Counted from the stretch's first letter, positions 1 to 8,963 are shown. The stretch is DNA of 64,000 nucleotides from Planctomycetota bacterium (GCA_016795245.1 JAEUIA010000054.1:1-64000), one strand, 5' to 3'. Program-made: numbers and translations. The notes: generated from the letters alone by a model not told the origin.

Positions 1-128
1 TCGAGTTTGACCGTACGGAGCCAGGCTCCTGTGGTGCAAACTCGCCGGCGTAGAACCGCGCGTAGCCGAAAGACGCATCGTCGGCGAGTTTGCACCACAG
101 GAGCCTGGCTCCGTACGGTCAAACTCGA
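1..128. repeat. Long nested inverted repeat (modular hairpin copy 1)
   Basis: Bases 1-47 are the exact reverse complement of 82-128, with a 34-nt loop. Each arm is itself self-complementary: CGAGTTTG (2-9) pairs with CAAACTCG (37-44), and GGAGCC-A-GGCTCC (17-29) is a palindrome. A cruciform or branched structure is therefore possible, as in BIME/REP elements. The left arm contains GTACGGAGCCAG (13-24), and its inner end runs into the core CCGGCGTAGAACCGC (45-59). Both blocks recur in the hairpin at 20524-20632. The element lies about 70 nt past the stop of the leftward aldolase gene, so it could terminate transcription. The structure is directly seen. The REP/RAYT interpretation is inference, because no RAYT gene is present here. 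Confidence 0.9.
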
Positions 129-165
129 TCACGCGCCGAAGCCACGGCAGCGAGAACGGCGGAGC

Positions 166-182
166 GGAGCCTGACTCCGTAC
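166..182 (-). repeat. Partial copy of the hairpin end block
   Basis: Read on the minus strand this is GTACGGAGTCAGGCTCC. It differs by one base from bases 13-29 of the hairpin at 1-128. It forms a small palindrome (GGAG/CTCC) and sits between that hairpin and the aldolase stop codon. It may be a truncated or solo member of the same repeat family. Confidence 0.6.
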
Positions 183-197
183 GCACGCACAAGCGCG

Positions 198-1235
198 TCA
201 ATTGCCGCGCGCAGCTTCGCGCAGGGCCGCGATCAGCCCGTCGACGTCTTCCGGCGTCGTGTCGAACGAGCACATCCAGCGCACGACGGAGCGCGGCTCA
301 TCCCAGACGTAGAAGAACGAGCGCTCCTGGAGAGCCGGAATCCATGGACTCGGCAGGTGCGCGAAGACACCGTTGGCCTGCACCGGGTAGGCGAGCTTGA
401 CGCCCGGCACCGACGCCGCACCTTCGCCCAGACGACGCGCCATGGCGTTGGCGTGTGCAGCGGTCTCGCGCCACAGATCTCGCTCGAGGACGCGCGCGAG
501 TTGACACGCGACGAAGCGCATCTTCGAAGCCAATTGCATCGCCTGCTTGCGCAGGAACTGGAAGTCCGCGCCGATCTCCGGGTTCAGGATCACGACCGCT
601 TCGGCTCCCATCAGGCCGTTCTTCGTGCCGCCGAACGACAGCACGTCGACGCCGACATCGGTGGTGATCGCGCGCAGCGGCACGTACAGCGACGCTGCCG
701 CATTCGCGATGCGCGCGCCGTCCATGTGCAGGTACAGCGAGCGCTTGCGCGCGAACTCGGACAGCGCACGAATCTCGTGCGGCTCGTAGACGGTGCCGAT
801 CTCCGTCGCCTGCGTGATCGAGATGACACGCGGCTGGACGTGGTGTTGGTCACCGACGTGATGGATGCGCGCATCCACGAGATCCGGCGTCAACTTGCCG
901 TCCGGTGTGGGTATCGGGATCAGCTTGCAGCCCGTGTAGCGCTCGGGTGCCCCGCACTCGTCCACGTCGATGTGTGCGCCCTCGGCACACAGAACCGTGT
1001 GGTGCGGCTGCGTCAACGCCTGCAGACCCAGCACGTTCGCACCGGTGCCCCCGAACACGCACCAGGCGCGTGCCGCAGCTCCAAAATGCTCCCGGAACTG
1101 CGCGTCCATCGCGGCCGTCCAGGGGTCGTCGCCGTAGGCCCGCGCATGCCCGCTGTTGGCGGCAGTGATCGCCGCGAGGATCGCCGGATGGATCGGAGCG
1201 TTGTTGTCGCTCGCGAAATGCCTCGTCGTCGTCAT
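198..1235 (-). CDS. Threonine aldolase / beta-eliminating lyase family protein
   Basis: This is a 345-aa fold-type I PLP enzyme of the low-specificity L-threonine aldolase/beta-eliminating lyase family, which cleaves beta-hydroxy amino acids such as threonine to glycine and an aldehyde. The N-terminal FASDNNAPIHPAIL stretch and the early GGTGANV PLP-phosphate loop are typical. So are the HMDGARIANAA stretch, whose Asp faces the pyridine nitrogen, and the SFGGTKNG motif with the probable Schiff-base lysine at about residue 205. The open frame runs further upstream, but the ATG at 1235 is chosen because it matches the family N-terminus and avoids overlap with the divergent crotonase gene. The 58-bp divergent gap should hold both promoters. 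Exact substrate preference cannot be read from sequence. Confidence 0.9.
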   Translation of the reverse strand: MTTTRHFASDNNAPIHPAILAAITAANSGHARAYGDDPWTAAMDAQFREHFGAAARAWCVFGGTGANVLGLQALTQPHHTVLCAEGAHIDVDECGAPERYTGCKLIPIPTPDGKLTPDLVDARIHHVGDQHHVQPRVISITQATEIGTVYEPHEIRALSEFARKRSLYLHMDGARIANAAASLYVPLRAITTDVGVDVLSFGGTKNGLMGAEAVVILNPEIGADFQFLRKQAMQLASKMRFVACQLARVLERDLWRETAAHANAMARRLGEGAASVPGVKLAYPVQANGVFAHLPSPWIPALQERSFFYVWDEPRSVVRWMCSFDTTPEDVDGLIAALREAARGN

Positions 1236-1293
1236 CGCCCGAGTATGGCAAACTGCTCGGCCACACTGCACGCAGACGAGCAAGGAGAGGCAC

Positions 1294-1998
1294 ATGTACG
1301 AGATTCGGATGCAGCACCCGGCCAAGAACGCGCTGGGCAACGACTTGATGGGCTGGCTCGAGATGGAATTGAGCCGCGCCGGAGGGGAACCGATCCTCTT
1401 CACCGGCTCCGCCGACGCGTTTTGCGCGGGACTGAACCTCAAGGAGGTCGCGAGTCTGGACGAACGCGGATTGACGTTGTTCTTGAAGCGCATCGACCAA
1501 CTCGCCGCGCAGCTCTTCAACCACCCCGCCCCCACCGTTGCCGCCGTGAACGGACACGCGATCGCCGGAGGTTGCGTGCTGATGCTGTGCTGCGATTGGC
1601 GTGTCGCGCGCCGCGATCCGAAGCTCAAGATCGGGGTCAACGAAGTGGCGATCGGTGCGTGCTTTCCGCCGATCATCATGTCGATCCTCTCGCACCGCCT
1701 CTCGGCGAACGTGCGCGAGCGCGTGATGCTCGGTGCCGAGCTCTTCGACGTCGACCAGGCGCTCGCGCTCGGGCTCATCGACGCGATCGAAGACGATGTC
1801 GAAGCGGCGGCGAAGGCGCGCCTGGAGAAGCTCGCGGCCTACCCGCGCGCTACCTACGCGCTCACGAAAATGACTCTGCACCAGGGCGTGACGGACATCA
1901 CGCCGGTCGCGGAGCGTCGATTCCGCGAGAAAGAGGTCCCGATCTGGGCGTCCGCGGAGATGAAATCGCGCGTCGACGCGGTCCTCGGCAAGCGTTGA
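1294..1998 (+). CDS. Enoyl-CoA hydratase/isomerase family protein
   Basis: This is a 234-aa crotonase-fold protein, somewhat shorter than the usual 255-265 aa. It has the oxyanion-hole stretch DAFCAGLNLKEV and the second conserved segment GHAIAGGCVLMLCCDWRVA, followed by NEVAIG, where a catalytic glutamate often lies. The expected activity is hydration or isomerisation of acyl-CoA thioesters, but crotonases are diverse and the substrate is unknown. The ATG at 1294 is preceded by a strong ribosome site (AAGGAGAGG, 1282-1290), which decides the start over an upstream in-frame ATG. It is transcribed divergently from the aldolase gene. The 294-nt gap after it holds a weak 7-bp stem (2044-2050 with 2060-2066) and no visible gene. 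Confidence 0.88.
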   Translation: MYEIRMQHPAKNALGNDLMGWLEMELSRAGGEPILFTGSADAFCAGLNLKEVASLDERGLTLFLKRIDQLAAQLFNHPAPTVAAVNGHAIAGGCVLMLCCDWRVARRDPKLKIGVNEVAIGACFPPIIMSILSHRLSANVRERVMLGAELFDVDQALALGLIDAIEDDVEAAAKARLEKLAAYPRATYALTKMTLHQGVTDITPVAERRFREKEVPIWASAEMKSRVDAVLGKR

Positions 1999-2292
1999 GC
2001 GCGGCGGCGAACGCCGTAATGCGAACTCCTGACCGAATGCGCTAAGTCCAGATAATCAATGGACTTCCAGCTGCTCCACGGTCCAATCTAGCTTCGATTT
2101 CGGGCACGATACCGCCGCGGGGCGCGCTCTCCAGGCCCAGGACCGGGCGGCGCCGCTCGCGCGGGCCTCGCCCACACCTCCGCGCGGGTGTTGAACGCAC
2201 TCCCGCCGTCGTTCTACTTTCCCGTGCGCGAGATTCGCGGACCTCACGCGCGTTGCGCACGTCCGGAACTCGACCTCGGAGAATCGCCAGTC

Positions 2293-2661
2293 ATGTTCAA
2301 GCAAGTTCGTTTCCTCGCGCTCGCATGCGCGCTCGCCCTTTCGACCGCCGCGGGATGCCACATCGACAACAAGGGTGTGATGCACAGCTTCGGCACGTTC
2401 TCGACCCTCGTGAGCGCGACGCCGGACCAGGCCATCGCTGCGGCACGAGAAGTCGCCAAAGAGATGCAACTCACGGAGGTCGTGTACACGGCCAACTCCG
2501 TCGAGGGCAAGCTCATCGCCACGAGCGCCGACGAGCGCACGTACGAGTTCACCACATTCGCCAAGGGCGACCGTGTGACCGACCTCGCCGTTCGCGTCGG
2601 AACGACGGGCGACAAAGAGAAGAGCTTCCAGATCATCGACGCGATCAAGGTCAAGCTCTGA
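2293..2661 (+). CDS. Small predicted lipoprotein (DUF3568-like)
   Basis: This is a 122-aa protein. Residues 1-22 form a lipoprotein-type signal (basic MFKQVR, a hydrophobic AL-rich core, then STAAGC), with Cys22 as the likely lipidated residue; the lipobox is not a perfect LxGC. The mature part has a helical segment (TPDQAIAAAREVAKEM) and alternating beta-rich stretches ending in FQIIDAIKVKL. This resembles the short DUF3568 lipoproteins, in which a variable is transformed to a parameter-like beta-sheet fold. The function is unknown. It ends 10 nt before the glycerol-3-phosphate dehydrogenase gene and may be co-transcribed. The ATG at 2293 was chosen over an upstream in-frame start because it gives the clean signal peptide. 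Confidence 0.8.
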   Translation: MFKQVRFLALACALALSTAAGCHIDNKGVMHSFGTFSTLVSATPDQAIAAAREVAKEMQLTEVVYTANSVEGKLIATSADERTYEFTTFAKGDRVTDLAVRVGTTGDKEKSFQIIDAIKVKL

Positions 2662-2671
2662 TCGAGCGCGC

Positions 2672-4243
2672 GTGAACCGCGGCGAGATCTTCGCGCGGAT
2701 CGCGGCGCACTCCGGTGCGTGGGACATCGTCGTCGTGGGCGGCGGCGCGACCGGAGTCGGTGTCGCGATCGATGCGGCTTCGCGCGGGTATGAAGTCCTG
2801 CTGCTCGAACAGCACGATTTCGGCAAGGGCACGTCCAGCCGCAGCACGAAGCTCGTGCACGGCGGCGTGCGCTATCTCGAGCAAGGCAACGTCGCGCTGG
2901 TGATGGAAGCGCTGAAAGAGCGCGGGCTCCTGCGCCGCAACGCGCCCCACATCGTGCGCGACCTGGCCTTCGTCGTGCCCAACTACGAGTGGTGGGAGGC
3001 GCCCTTCTACGGGCTCGGCCTCAAGATGTACAACCTGCTCGCTGGCAAGTACGGCTTCGGGAAGAGCGAGATCCTGTCCAAGGACGAGACGCTCGCGCGC
3101 CTGCCCACGATCAAGCGCGAAGGCCTGCGCGGCGGCGTCGTGTACTACGACGGCCAGTTCGACGATGCGCGCCTGCTCGTCAACATGGTCACGACGGCGC
3201 ACGAGCAGGGCGCGGCACTGCTCAACTACGCTCAAGTCACGGGGCTGCACGCGAACGGCGACGGACTGATCGACGCGTTGACCTTTCGCGAAGTCGAGAG
3301 CGATCGCGAATGTCGCGTATCAGCGCGCGTCGTCGTGAATGCGACGGGAGCCTTCTCGGACAACGTGCGACGCCTCGCCGACCCGGGTGCGCGCGCCATG
3401 ATCGCGCCCAGCCAGGGCGTGCACCTGGTTTTCGAACGCTCGTTCCTGCCCGGTGACACGGCGATTCTGGTCCCCCACACCAGCGACGGGCGCGTGCTCT
3501 TCGCGATTCCGTGGCGCGATCACACGCTGGTCGGCACGACCGACACGCCGATCGAATCGCCGGCGCTCGAGCCGCGTGCGCTGGAGCACGAGATCGATTT
3601 CATCCTGGACACGGCCGCGAACTACCTCGCGCGCGCACCCACGCGAGCGGACGTGTTGTCCGTGTTCGCGGGCATCCGGCCGCTCATCAAGCACGGCGAG
3701 GGCAAGCAGACGAGTGCGCTGTCGCGCGATCAGTCAGCACACATCGACAAGAACGGCTTGCTTTCGATCGCGGGCGGGAAGTGGACGACCTACCGCAACA
3801 TGGCACAGGGCTGCGTCGACCAGGCCGCCATGCTGGCGCAGTTACCTGAAGTCGAATGCAAGACGCGCGCACTCAACATCCACGGTTGGCATCCGCACGC
3901 GGAGAAATTCGGGACGCTGGCGGTGTACGGCACGGATGCGACCGCCATACGCGAGATCGCGCGCAGAGACCCGGCGTTGGCCGAGCCGCTGCACCCGCGG
4001 CTCTTGACCATCGGAGCCGAGATCGTCTGGCACGCCCGGGCCGAGATGGCGCGCACGGTCGAGGACGTGCTCGCTCGGCGCGCACGCGCCTTGTTCCTGG
4101 ACGCGCGCGCCGCCATCGAATCGGCCCCGCGCGCGGCCGAGATCCTGGCGCGTGAGTTGGGGCGCGACGCGGCCTGGCGCGACGCACAGGTCGAGTCCTT
4201 TAGGAAGACCGCGCTCGCATACTTGCCCGCCCCGCAGGGCTGA
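2672..4243 (+). CDS. glpD: FAD-dependent glycerol-3-phosphate dehydrogenase
   Basis: This 523-aa flavoprotein oxidises sn-glycerol 3-phosphate to dihydroxyacetone phosphate and passes electrons to the quinone pool at the inner face of the membrane. The dinucleotide-binding motif GGGATG (residues 23-28) opens a DAO-type fold. The family signature TSSRSTKLVHGGVRYLE follows near residue 60, and IAGGKWTTYR lies at about 365-375. The C-terminal roughly 130 residues match the helical GlpD cap domain. The start is GTG at 2672, 10 nt after the upstream lipoprotein stop. Length and motif order are those of a complete aerobic-type enzyme. Together with the patatin downstream it suggests glycerolipid turnover, but that link is only contextual. 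Confidence 0.95.
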   Translation: MNRGEIFARIAAHSGAWDIVVVGGGATGVGVAIDAASRGYEVLLLEQHDFGKGTSSRSTKLVHGGVRYLEQGNVALVMEALKERGLLRRNAPHIVRDLAFVVPNYEWWEAPFYGLGLKMYNLLAGKYGFGKSEILSKDETLARLPTIKREGLRGGVVYYDGQFDDARLLVNMVTTAHEQGAALLNYAQVTGLHANGDGLIDALTFREVESDRECRVSARVVVNATGAFSDNVRRLADPGARAMIAPSQGVHLVFERSFLPGDTAILVPHTSDGRVLFAIPWRDHTLVGTTDTPIESPALEPRALEHEIDFILDTAANYLARAPTRADVLSVFAGIRPLIKHGEGKQTSALSRDQSAHIDKNGLLSIAGGKWTTYRNMAQGCVDQAAMLAQLPEVECKTRALNIHGWHPHAEKFGTLAVYGTDATAIREIARRDPALAEPLHPRLLTIGAEIVWHARAEMARTVEDVLARRARALFLDARAAIESAPRAAEILARELGRDAAWRDAQVESFRKTALAYLPAPQG

Positions 4244-4263
4244 CCGCGTATCATCTCGCGCAC

Positions 4264-5403
4264 ATGTCCGAGGTCGACAAGGGACAAACGGCACTGGTCA
4301 TGAGCGGCGGCGGCGCGCGTGCCGCCTACCAGGTCGGTTGCTTGCGCGCGATCGCGCGACATGTCCCCGATTTCGAGGCGCCGATTCTGACCGGTGTTTC
4401 CGCCGGCGCGATCAACGCGGCCTTTCTGGCCTCGCGCACCGGACCGATGGGCTCGCGCCTGCCCGAACTCGTCGATTTGTGGAGCACGCTCGAGCCGGAT
4501 CAGGTCTTCGATGTCGGATCGTTGAAACTCGCGCGCAACGTCGTGCGCACCGGGTTAAAGCTCGTCACGGGTGGTTGGATCACGGCCCCGCGACCGCGTG
4601 CGTTCGTCGACACCGGTCCCCTGCGCACGCTGCTCAACGATCGAATCGGCGACGGCACGGGCAATCTGCGCGGTCTGCGCGAGAACTTGCAGCGCGGCGA
4701 TCTGCGTGCGTTGGCCATCACCACGTCGAGTTATTCGACCGGACAGTCCATCACCTGGGTCGAAGGCTGTGGAATCGACGAGTGGGAGCGCGCGCACCGC
4801 AAGAGCGAGCGTTGCACGCTGACCATCGAGCACATCATGGCTTCTGCTTCGCTGCCGATTTTTTTTCCGGCGGTACGACTCGGCGAAGGCTGGTACGGCG
4901 ACGGCGGCATCCGACTCACCGCGCCGCTGGCTCCGGCGGTGCACCTGGGCGCGAAGCGGATCCTGGCGATCTCGACGCGCTACGCCCGCACTCGGGCCGA
5001 GGCGGACCGCGCGAGCATCGTCGACTACCCGCCGCCGGCGCAGATCGTCGGGTCGATATTCAGCGCCATCTTCCTGGATCTGTTCGACGCCGACGCTCTG
5101 GCGCTAGACCGCGTGAACAAGCTGATTCGCACGATGACGCCGCAACAGCGCGGGCCGCTGCGCGAGGTCGACCTGCTCGTCTTGCGACCGTCGCAGGACC
5201 TGGGTCGGCTCGCGAACGATTACGAGGCACGACTGCCGCGCGCGTTCCGTTTCCTGACGCGCGGGCTCGGCACGCGGGAGACGAAATCGAACGATTTCCT
5301 GAGCCTGGTCATGTTCCAGAGCGACTACCTTTCCAGGCTGATCGAAATCGGCGAACGCGACGCAGAAGCACGAATGGCCGAGATCGAGCGGTTCCTAAAG
5401 TAG
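4264..5403 (+). CDS. Patatin-like phospholipase family protein
   Basis: This 379-aa protein is predicted to hydrolyse acyl ester bonds of phospholipids or other lipids by a Ser-Asp dyad. Near the N-terminus SGGGARAAYQVG provides the oxyanion loop. GVSAG carries the nucleophile Ser46 and GDGG carries the partner Asp213. Roughly 100 C-terminal residues follow the core and are rich in basic and hydrophobic residues, but show no clear transmembrane helix. No signal peptide is visible, so it is cytoplasmic or membrane-associated. It starts 20 nt after glpD and is probably in the same transcript. Confidence 0.92.
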   Translation: MSEVDKGQTALVMSGGGARAAYQVGCLRAIARHVPDFEAPILTGVSAGAINAAFLASRTGPMGSRLPELVDLWSTLEPDQVFDVGSLKLARNVVRTGLKLVTGGWITAPRPRAFVDTGPLRTLLNDRIGDGTGNLRGLRENLQRGDLRALAITTSSYSTGQSITWVEGCGIDEWERAHRKSERCTLTIEHIMASASLPIFFPAVRLGEGWYGDGGIRLTAPLAPAVHLGAKRILAISTRYARTRAEADRASIVDYPPPAQIVGSIFSAIFLDLFDADALALDRVNKLIRTMTPQQRGPLREVDLLVLRPSQDLGRLANDYEARLPRAFRFLTRGLGTRETKSNDFLSLVMFQSDYLSRLIEIGERDAEARMAEIERFLK

Positions 5404-5449
5404 ATGCGGGCGTTACTCTGTGCGCCCTGAACGGCTCGCGGAGTACCCC

Positions 5450-7150
5450 ATGATCATCGGATCCCTGTTTCTCGCGCTTCTCCACTTCACGCCCGCACTC
5501 GCGCAAGATCCTGCACCTGAATCGCGTATCAAGAACGTGGATCAGCGTGGACTCCAGTTGGCGCTGGCACGTCTGGCCACGGAACGCCCGGCGCTCGTGA
5601 CGGTGCTCCCTGTCGGTCTTTCGCGGCAGGGACGGCGCATCGAAGCCTTGCGCATCGCGGCGGGTGAATTGACGCCGGGTCGGCCGGGTGTGCTGCTGGT
5701 CGCCAATATCGACGGCCCCGCGGTGTGGACCAGTGCCTTGGCGCTCGACCATGCGCGCGAACTCACGGCGCGGTACTCCAGCGACGAACGCGTCAAGGCG
5801 CTCCTGGACTCGACGACCGTGTACATCATCCCGCGTGTCGACGTCGACGCCGCGGAAGCACGCTTCGCAGCGCCGCTCCACGAAGTCGTCGCCAGCGGCC
5901 CCGGAGTCGACGATGATCGCGACGGACTGCAGGGCGAGGATCCGCCGGCCGACATCGACGGCGACGGTCGCATCCTGTGGATGCGCGTTTTCGATCCGAA
6001 GGGCGAATGGCTGCCGGATCCGCTCGATCCGCGCGCGACGATCAAGGCTGATCGTGCCAAGGGCCAGCGCGGCGTGTTCAAGCTCGTGCGCGAAGGTCGC
6101 GACGCCGACAAGGACGGCGAGGCCTCCGAAGACGAATTGCTCGACACGGTCCTGAATCGCAACTTCCCGCAGGGTTGGGTCGAACATGCGAAGGACTCGG
6201 GTCGCTTCGCGACCGAAGAGCCCGGCGCGCGAGCCCTCTGCGAATTTCTCCTGCTTCACAAAGACATCGCGCTCGTCATGACCTACGGCGCACTCGACAA
6301 CGTGGTCGAGAAGCCGAAGGCTGAAGCGAAGCAGGCGCGGATGAGCACGAATCCCGCCGACGGCATCCCCGAATCCGATGTCGCGATCTACGCCGAATTC
6401 GGACGGCGCTTCGGCGCGACGGGTCGCGGCGTCAAGGGCGAGGGCAAGGACGTGGGCACGTTTCAGGCCTGGGTTCAGGCGCAACGTGGCTTGTGGACGG
6501 TGAACGTGCGTCCGTGGTCGCTGCCGCTCGAAGAGAGCAAGCCCAAGAAGGAGAGCAAGGAGGGCGACGACGCGGGCCCTGCCAAGAAGGGCGCGGAGCA
6601 GGAGAAACCCTCGGACGAGGTCAAGCGCCTGCATTGGCTGGACGCGCACGGCGAGGGCGCTCGCTTCGTGCCGTGGAAGCCGTTCGCGCATCCCGAACTC
6701 GGGCAGGTCGAAATCGGCGGCTTCGCGCCGTACGCACTGATCGAGCCACCGGACTCAGAGCGCGACGAGATCGCGAACAAGAACTTCGATTACCTCGTCG
6801 AATTGGCCGGGCTCCTTCCGCGCGTGAAGCTCGTGGATACGCGCGCCAAAGACCTCGGCGACGGGCTCTGGAACGTGGAGTGCGTGCTCGTCAACGACTC
6901 GATGCTGCCGCTGTCGAGCGCGCTCGCGCAGCGCACGCGTGCCGTTCGTCCCGCGCGCGTCACGCTCGCGCTGCCGCAAGGCGCGCAGCTCTTGGCGGGC
7001 AACGTGCAAGAACTCGTGAGCGAACTAGCGGGTAGCGGCGGACGCAAGGAACTGCGCTGGCTCGTGCGCGGCAAGGAGCCCTCGGCCATCCGAGTGCTCG
7101 TCGATACGGATCACGCCGGCGCAGTCAGCGCCGTGCCGGAGGTGAAGTGA
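5450..7150 (+). CDS. M14 carboxypeptidase-like exported protein, zinc ligands lost
   Basis: This 566-aa protein has a signal peptide (MIIGSLFLALLHFTPALAQ) and the same architecture as the active-looking M14 peptidase encoded next. It includes a DxDxDG-rich insert (residues about 160-185), the NRNFP stretch and a C-terminal beta domain. The HxxE zinc motif is replaced by NIDGPAVW: the ligand positions are Asp88 and Ala91. The third histidine region reads IALVMTYGAL with no His. It is therefore predicted not to be a zinc carboxypeptidase, but a pseudoenzyme with a binding, regulatory or chaperone role. A Lys/Glu-rich low-complexity stretch (around residues 360-390) is absent from the paralogue. 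The ATG at 5450 is preferred to the GTG at 5420 because it gives a clean signal peptide. It overlaps the next gene by one base. Confidence 0.85.
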   Translation: MIIGSLFLALLHFTPALAQDPAPESRIKNVDQRGLQLALARLATERPALVTVLPVGLSRQGRRIEALRIAAGELTPGRPGVLLVANIDGPAVWTSALALDHARELTARYSSDERVKALLDSTTVYIIPRVDVDAAEARFAAPLHEVVASGPGVDDDRDGLQGEDPPADIDGDGRILWMRVFDPKGEWLPDPLDPRATIKADRAKGQRGVFKLVREGRDADKDGEASEDELLDTVLNRNFPQGWVEHAKDSGRFATEEPGARALCEFLLLHKDIALVMTYGALDNVVEKPKAEAKQARMSTNPADGIPESDVAIYAEFGRRFGATGRGVKGEGKDVGTFQAWVQAQRGLWTVNVRPWSLPLEESKPKKESKEGDDAGPAKKGAEQEKPSDEVKRLHWLDAHGEGARFVPWKPFAHPELGQVEIGGFAPYALIEPPDSERDEIANKNFDYLVELAGLLPRVKLVDTRAKDLGDGLWNVECVLVNDSMLPLSSALAQRTRAVRPARVTLALPQGAQLLAGNVQELVSELAGSGGRKELRWLVRGKEPSAIRVLVDTDHAGAVSAVPEVK

Positions 7151-8892
7151 TGGAATGGCTGCTCGTGATGACGTTGGCGCTCGCTCAAAGCACGCCTCCG
7201 CAAACCGGTTTCCCCGGCACGCCGGTGGGCCACATACCCAAGGTCGAAATCGCCTGGAATCGCTTCTACGACCTGCCGGAGTTGTACGCCCATTTCGACC
7301 GGCTCGCTGCGGCGTATCCCACGCTGGTCAAGTCTCAAGTGATCGGCCATTCGATCGAGAACCGCGAAATCCGCGTGTACACGCTGAACGATCCGGCGAC
7401 AGGCGCGGACACGGAGAAGCCTGCGATGTGGATCGACGGCAACGTGCACGGCAACGAAGTGCAGGCGGGTGAAGCGGTGCTCTACACGCTGTGGTACCTG
7501 CTCGAAAACCGCGCGACCAACGACGACATCGGGCGCCTGGTGAGCAACTCGGCCTTCTATTTCTGCCCGTCGCAGAACCCCGACGGCCGCGCGCATTGGT
7601 TTGGCAAGGCGCACGACAATTCCAGTTCGCGCACGGGCGTGCAGCCGTGGGACGACGACGGCGACGGGCGCTTCGACGAAGATCCGCCGAACGATCTCGA
7701 CGGGGACGGCATGATCACGCAGATGCGCAAGTACGTCCCCGGACAGGGCACGCATCGCCAGGACCCCGACGATCCGCGCGTGTTGACGCCGGTCGCCCCC
7801 AACGACGAAGGCCGCAAGGGTGATTGGATCATGCTCGGTGAAGAAGGCCTCGACGACGACGGCGACGGCCGCGTGAACGAGGACGAAGTCGGTGGCTACG
7901 ACATGAACCGTGCCTGGCCTTCGATGTGGGAGCCCAATCACGTGCAGTACGGTGCCGGCCCGTTCCCGCTGTACTGGCCCGAACCCTTGTCTGTTGCGCG
8001 CTTCGTGCTGGCGCATCCGAACATCGCCGCGCTGCAGAGCTTTCACAACGCCGGTGGAATGATCCTGCGCGGTCCGGGTGCGGAGTCCTACGGCGAATAC
8101 GAACGCGCCGACATCCGTGTGTTCGACGAACTGGGCAAGACCGGCGAAAAGATGCTGCCGTTCTACCGCTACATGGTGATCTGGAAAGACCTCTACACGG
8201 TCTACGGCGGCTTCGCGACCTGGGGTTACGAAGGCCTGGGCATCATCTCCTTCACGAACGAGTTGTGGAGCCGTGACCAACAGTGGGGTGACGGCAAGAA
8301 CAAGCCGGAGTCCACGGATCGCTATTTCTTCGACGACAAATTGCTCGCCGGTTCGGGCTTCGTCGACTGGCATCCGATCGATCATCCGCTCTACGGCAAG
8401 ATCGAAGTCGGCGGTTGGCGCAAGGACGTCGGCCGTGTGCCGCCCACGTTCATGATCGAAGAGATGTTGCACCGCAACGCGATGTTCAACATCGAACACG
8501 CCAAGGCGATGCCGCTCGTCACGATCACCGATGCGACTACGACCGCGCTGGGCGACGGCTTGCTGGCGGTGGACGTCGTCTTCAAGAATCTGCACGCCAT
8601 TCCCACGCGGACGGCTCAGGCTGCGAAGCGCAAGATCGGCGTGCCGGACACGCTCACGATCTCGGGCAAGGACATCGATGTGCTGGCGGGTGGCTTCCGC
8701 ACCGATCGCTGGCGTCCTGAGCGCATCCAACTGGCCGAGCGCAATCCGGCGCGGCTCGTGCGCGAAGCGGGTATCGGCAGCCGCGAGGAAGTGCGCGTGC
8801 GCTGGTTCGTGCGCGGCAAGGGCGATCGCGCAGTCGTCTCGTGGCAAGGCGAGAAAGGGCGTGATCAGAGCTTGGAGATCAAACTGCGCTGA
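7150..8892 (+). CDS. Secreted M14 family zinc carboxypeptidase
   Basis: This 580-aa exported metallopeptidase is predicted to remove C-terminal residues from peptides or muropeptides outside the cytoplasm. A short signal peptide (MEWLLVMTLALAQS) precedes the M14 domain. Zinc ligands are visible as His100 and Glu103 in GNVHGNEVQAGE and His299 in QSFHNAGG. Glu371 in SFTNELW is a reasonable catalytic Glu. Two acidic loops of the DxDxDG type (about residues 172-192 and 235-247) are inserted between the first and third ligands and probably bind calcium. The C-terminal roughly 130 residues are a beta-rich domain shared with the upstream paralogue. The ATG overlaps the upstream stop (TGATG), which implies translational coupling. 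Confidence 0.92.
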   Translation: MEWLLVMTLALAQSTPPQTGFPGTPVGHIPKVEIAWNRFYDLPELYAHFDRLAAAYPTLVKSQVIGHSIENREIRVYTLNDPATGADTEKPAMWIDGNVHGNEVQAGEAVLYTLWYLLENRATNDDIGRLVSNSAFYFCPSQNPDGRAHWFGKAHDNSSSRTGVQPWDDDGDGRFDEDPPNDLDGDGMITQMRKYVPGQGTHRQDPDDPRVLTPVAPNDEGRKGDWIMLGEEGLDDDGDGRVNEDEVGGYDMNRAWPSMWEPNHVQYGAGPFPLYWPEPLSVARFVLAHPNIAALQSFHNAGGMILRGPGAESYGEYERADIRVFDELGKTGEKMLPFYRYMVIWKDLYTVYGGFATWGYEGLGIISFTNELWSRDQQWGDGKNKPESTDRYFFDDKLLAGSGFVDWHPIDHPLYGKIEVGGWRKDVGRVPPTFMIEEMLHRNAMFNIEHAKAMPLVTITDATTTALGDGLLAVDVVFKNLHAIPTRTAQAAKRKIGVPDTLTISGKDIDVLAGGFRTDRWRPERIQLAERNPARLVREAGIGSREEVRVRWFVRGKGDRAVVSWQGEKGRDQSLEIKLR

Positions 8893-8963
8893 TCAAGCGC
8901 ACGGATTGCTCGGAGTGCGGGGAATCGTCTGACCTGCGGTCGACCAGCTCCAGGAATCGTGGG

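Noticed and set aside
90-2045. A 651-codon plus-strand frame covering the aldolase and crotonase region
   Set aside because: It is opposite the aldolase gene and out of frame with the crotonase, with an extremely Arg-rich composition. Both real genes have clear family motifs.
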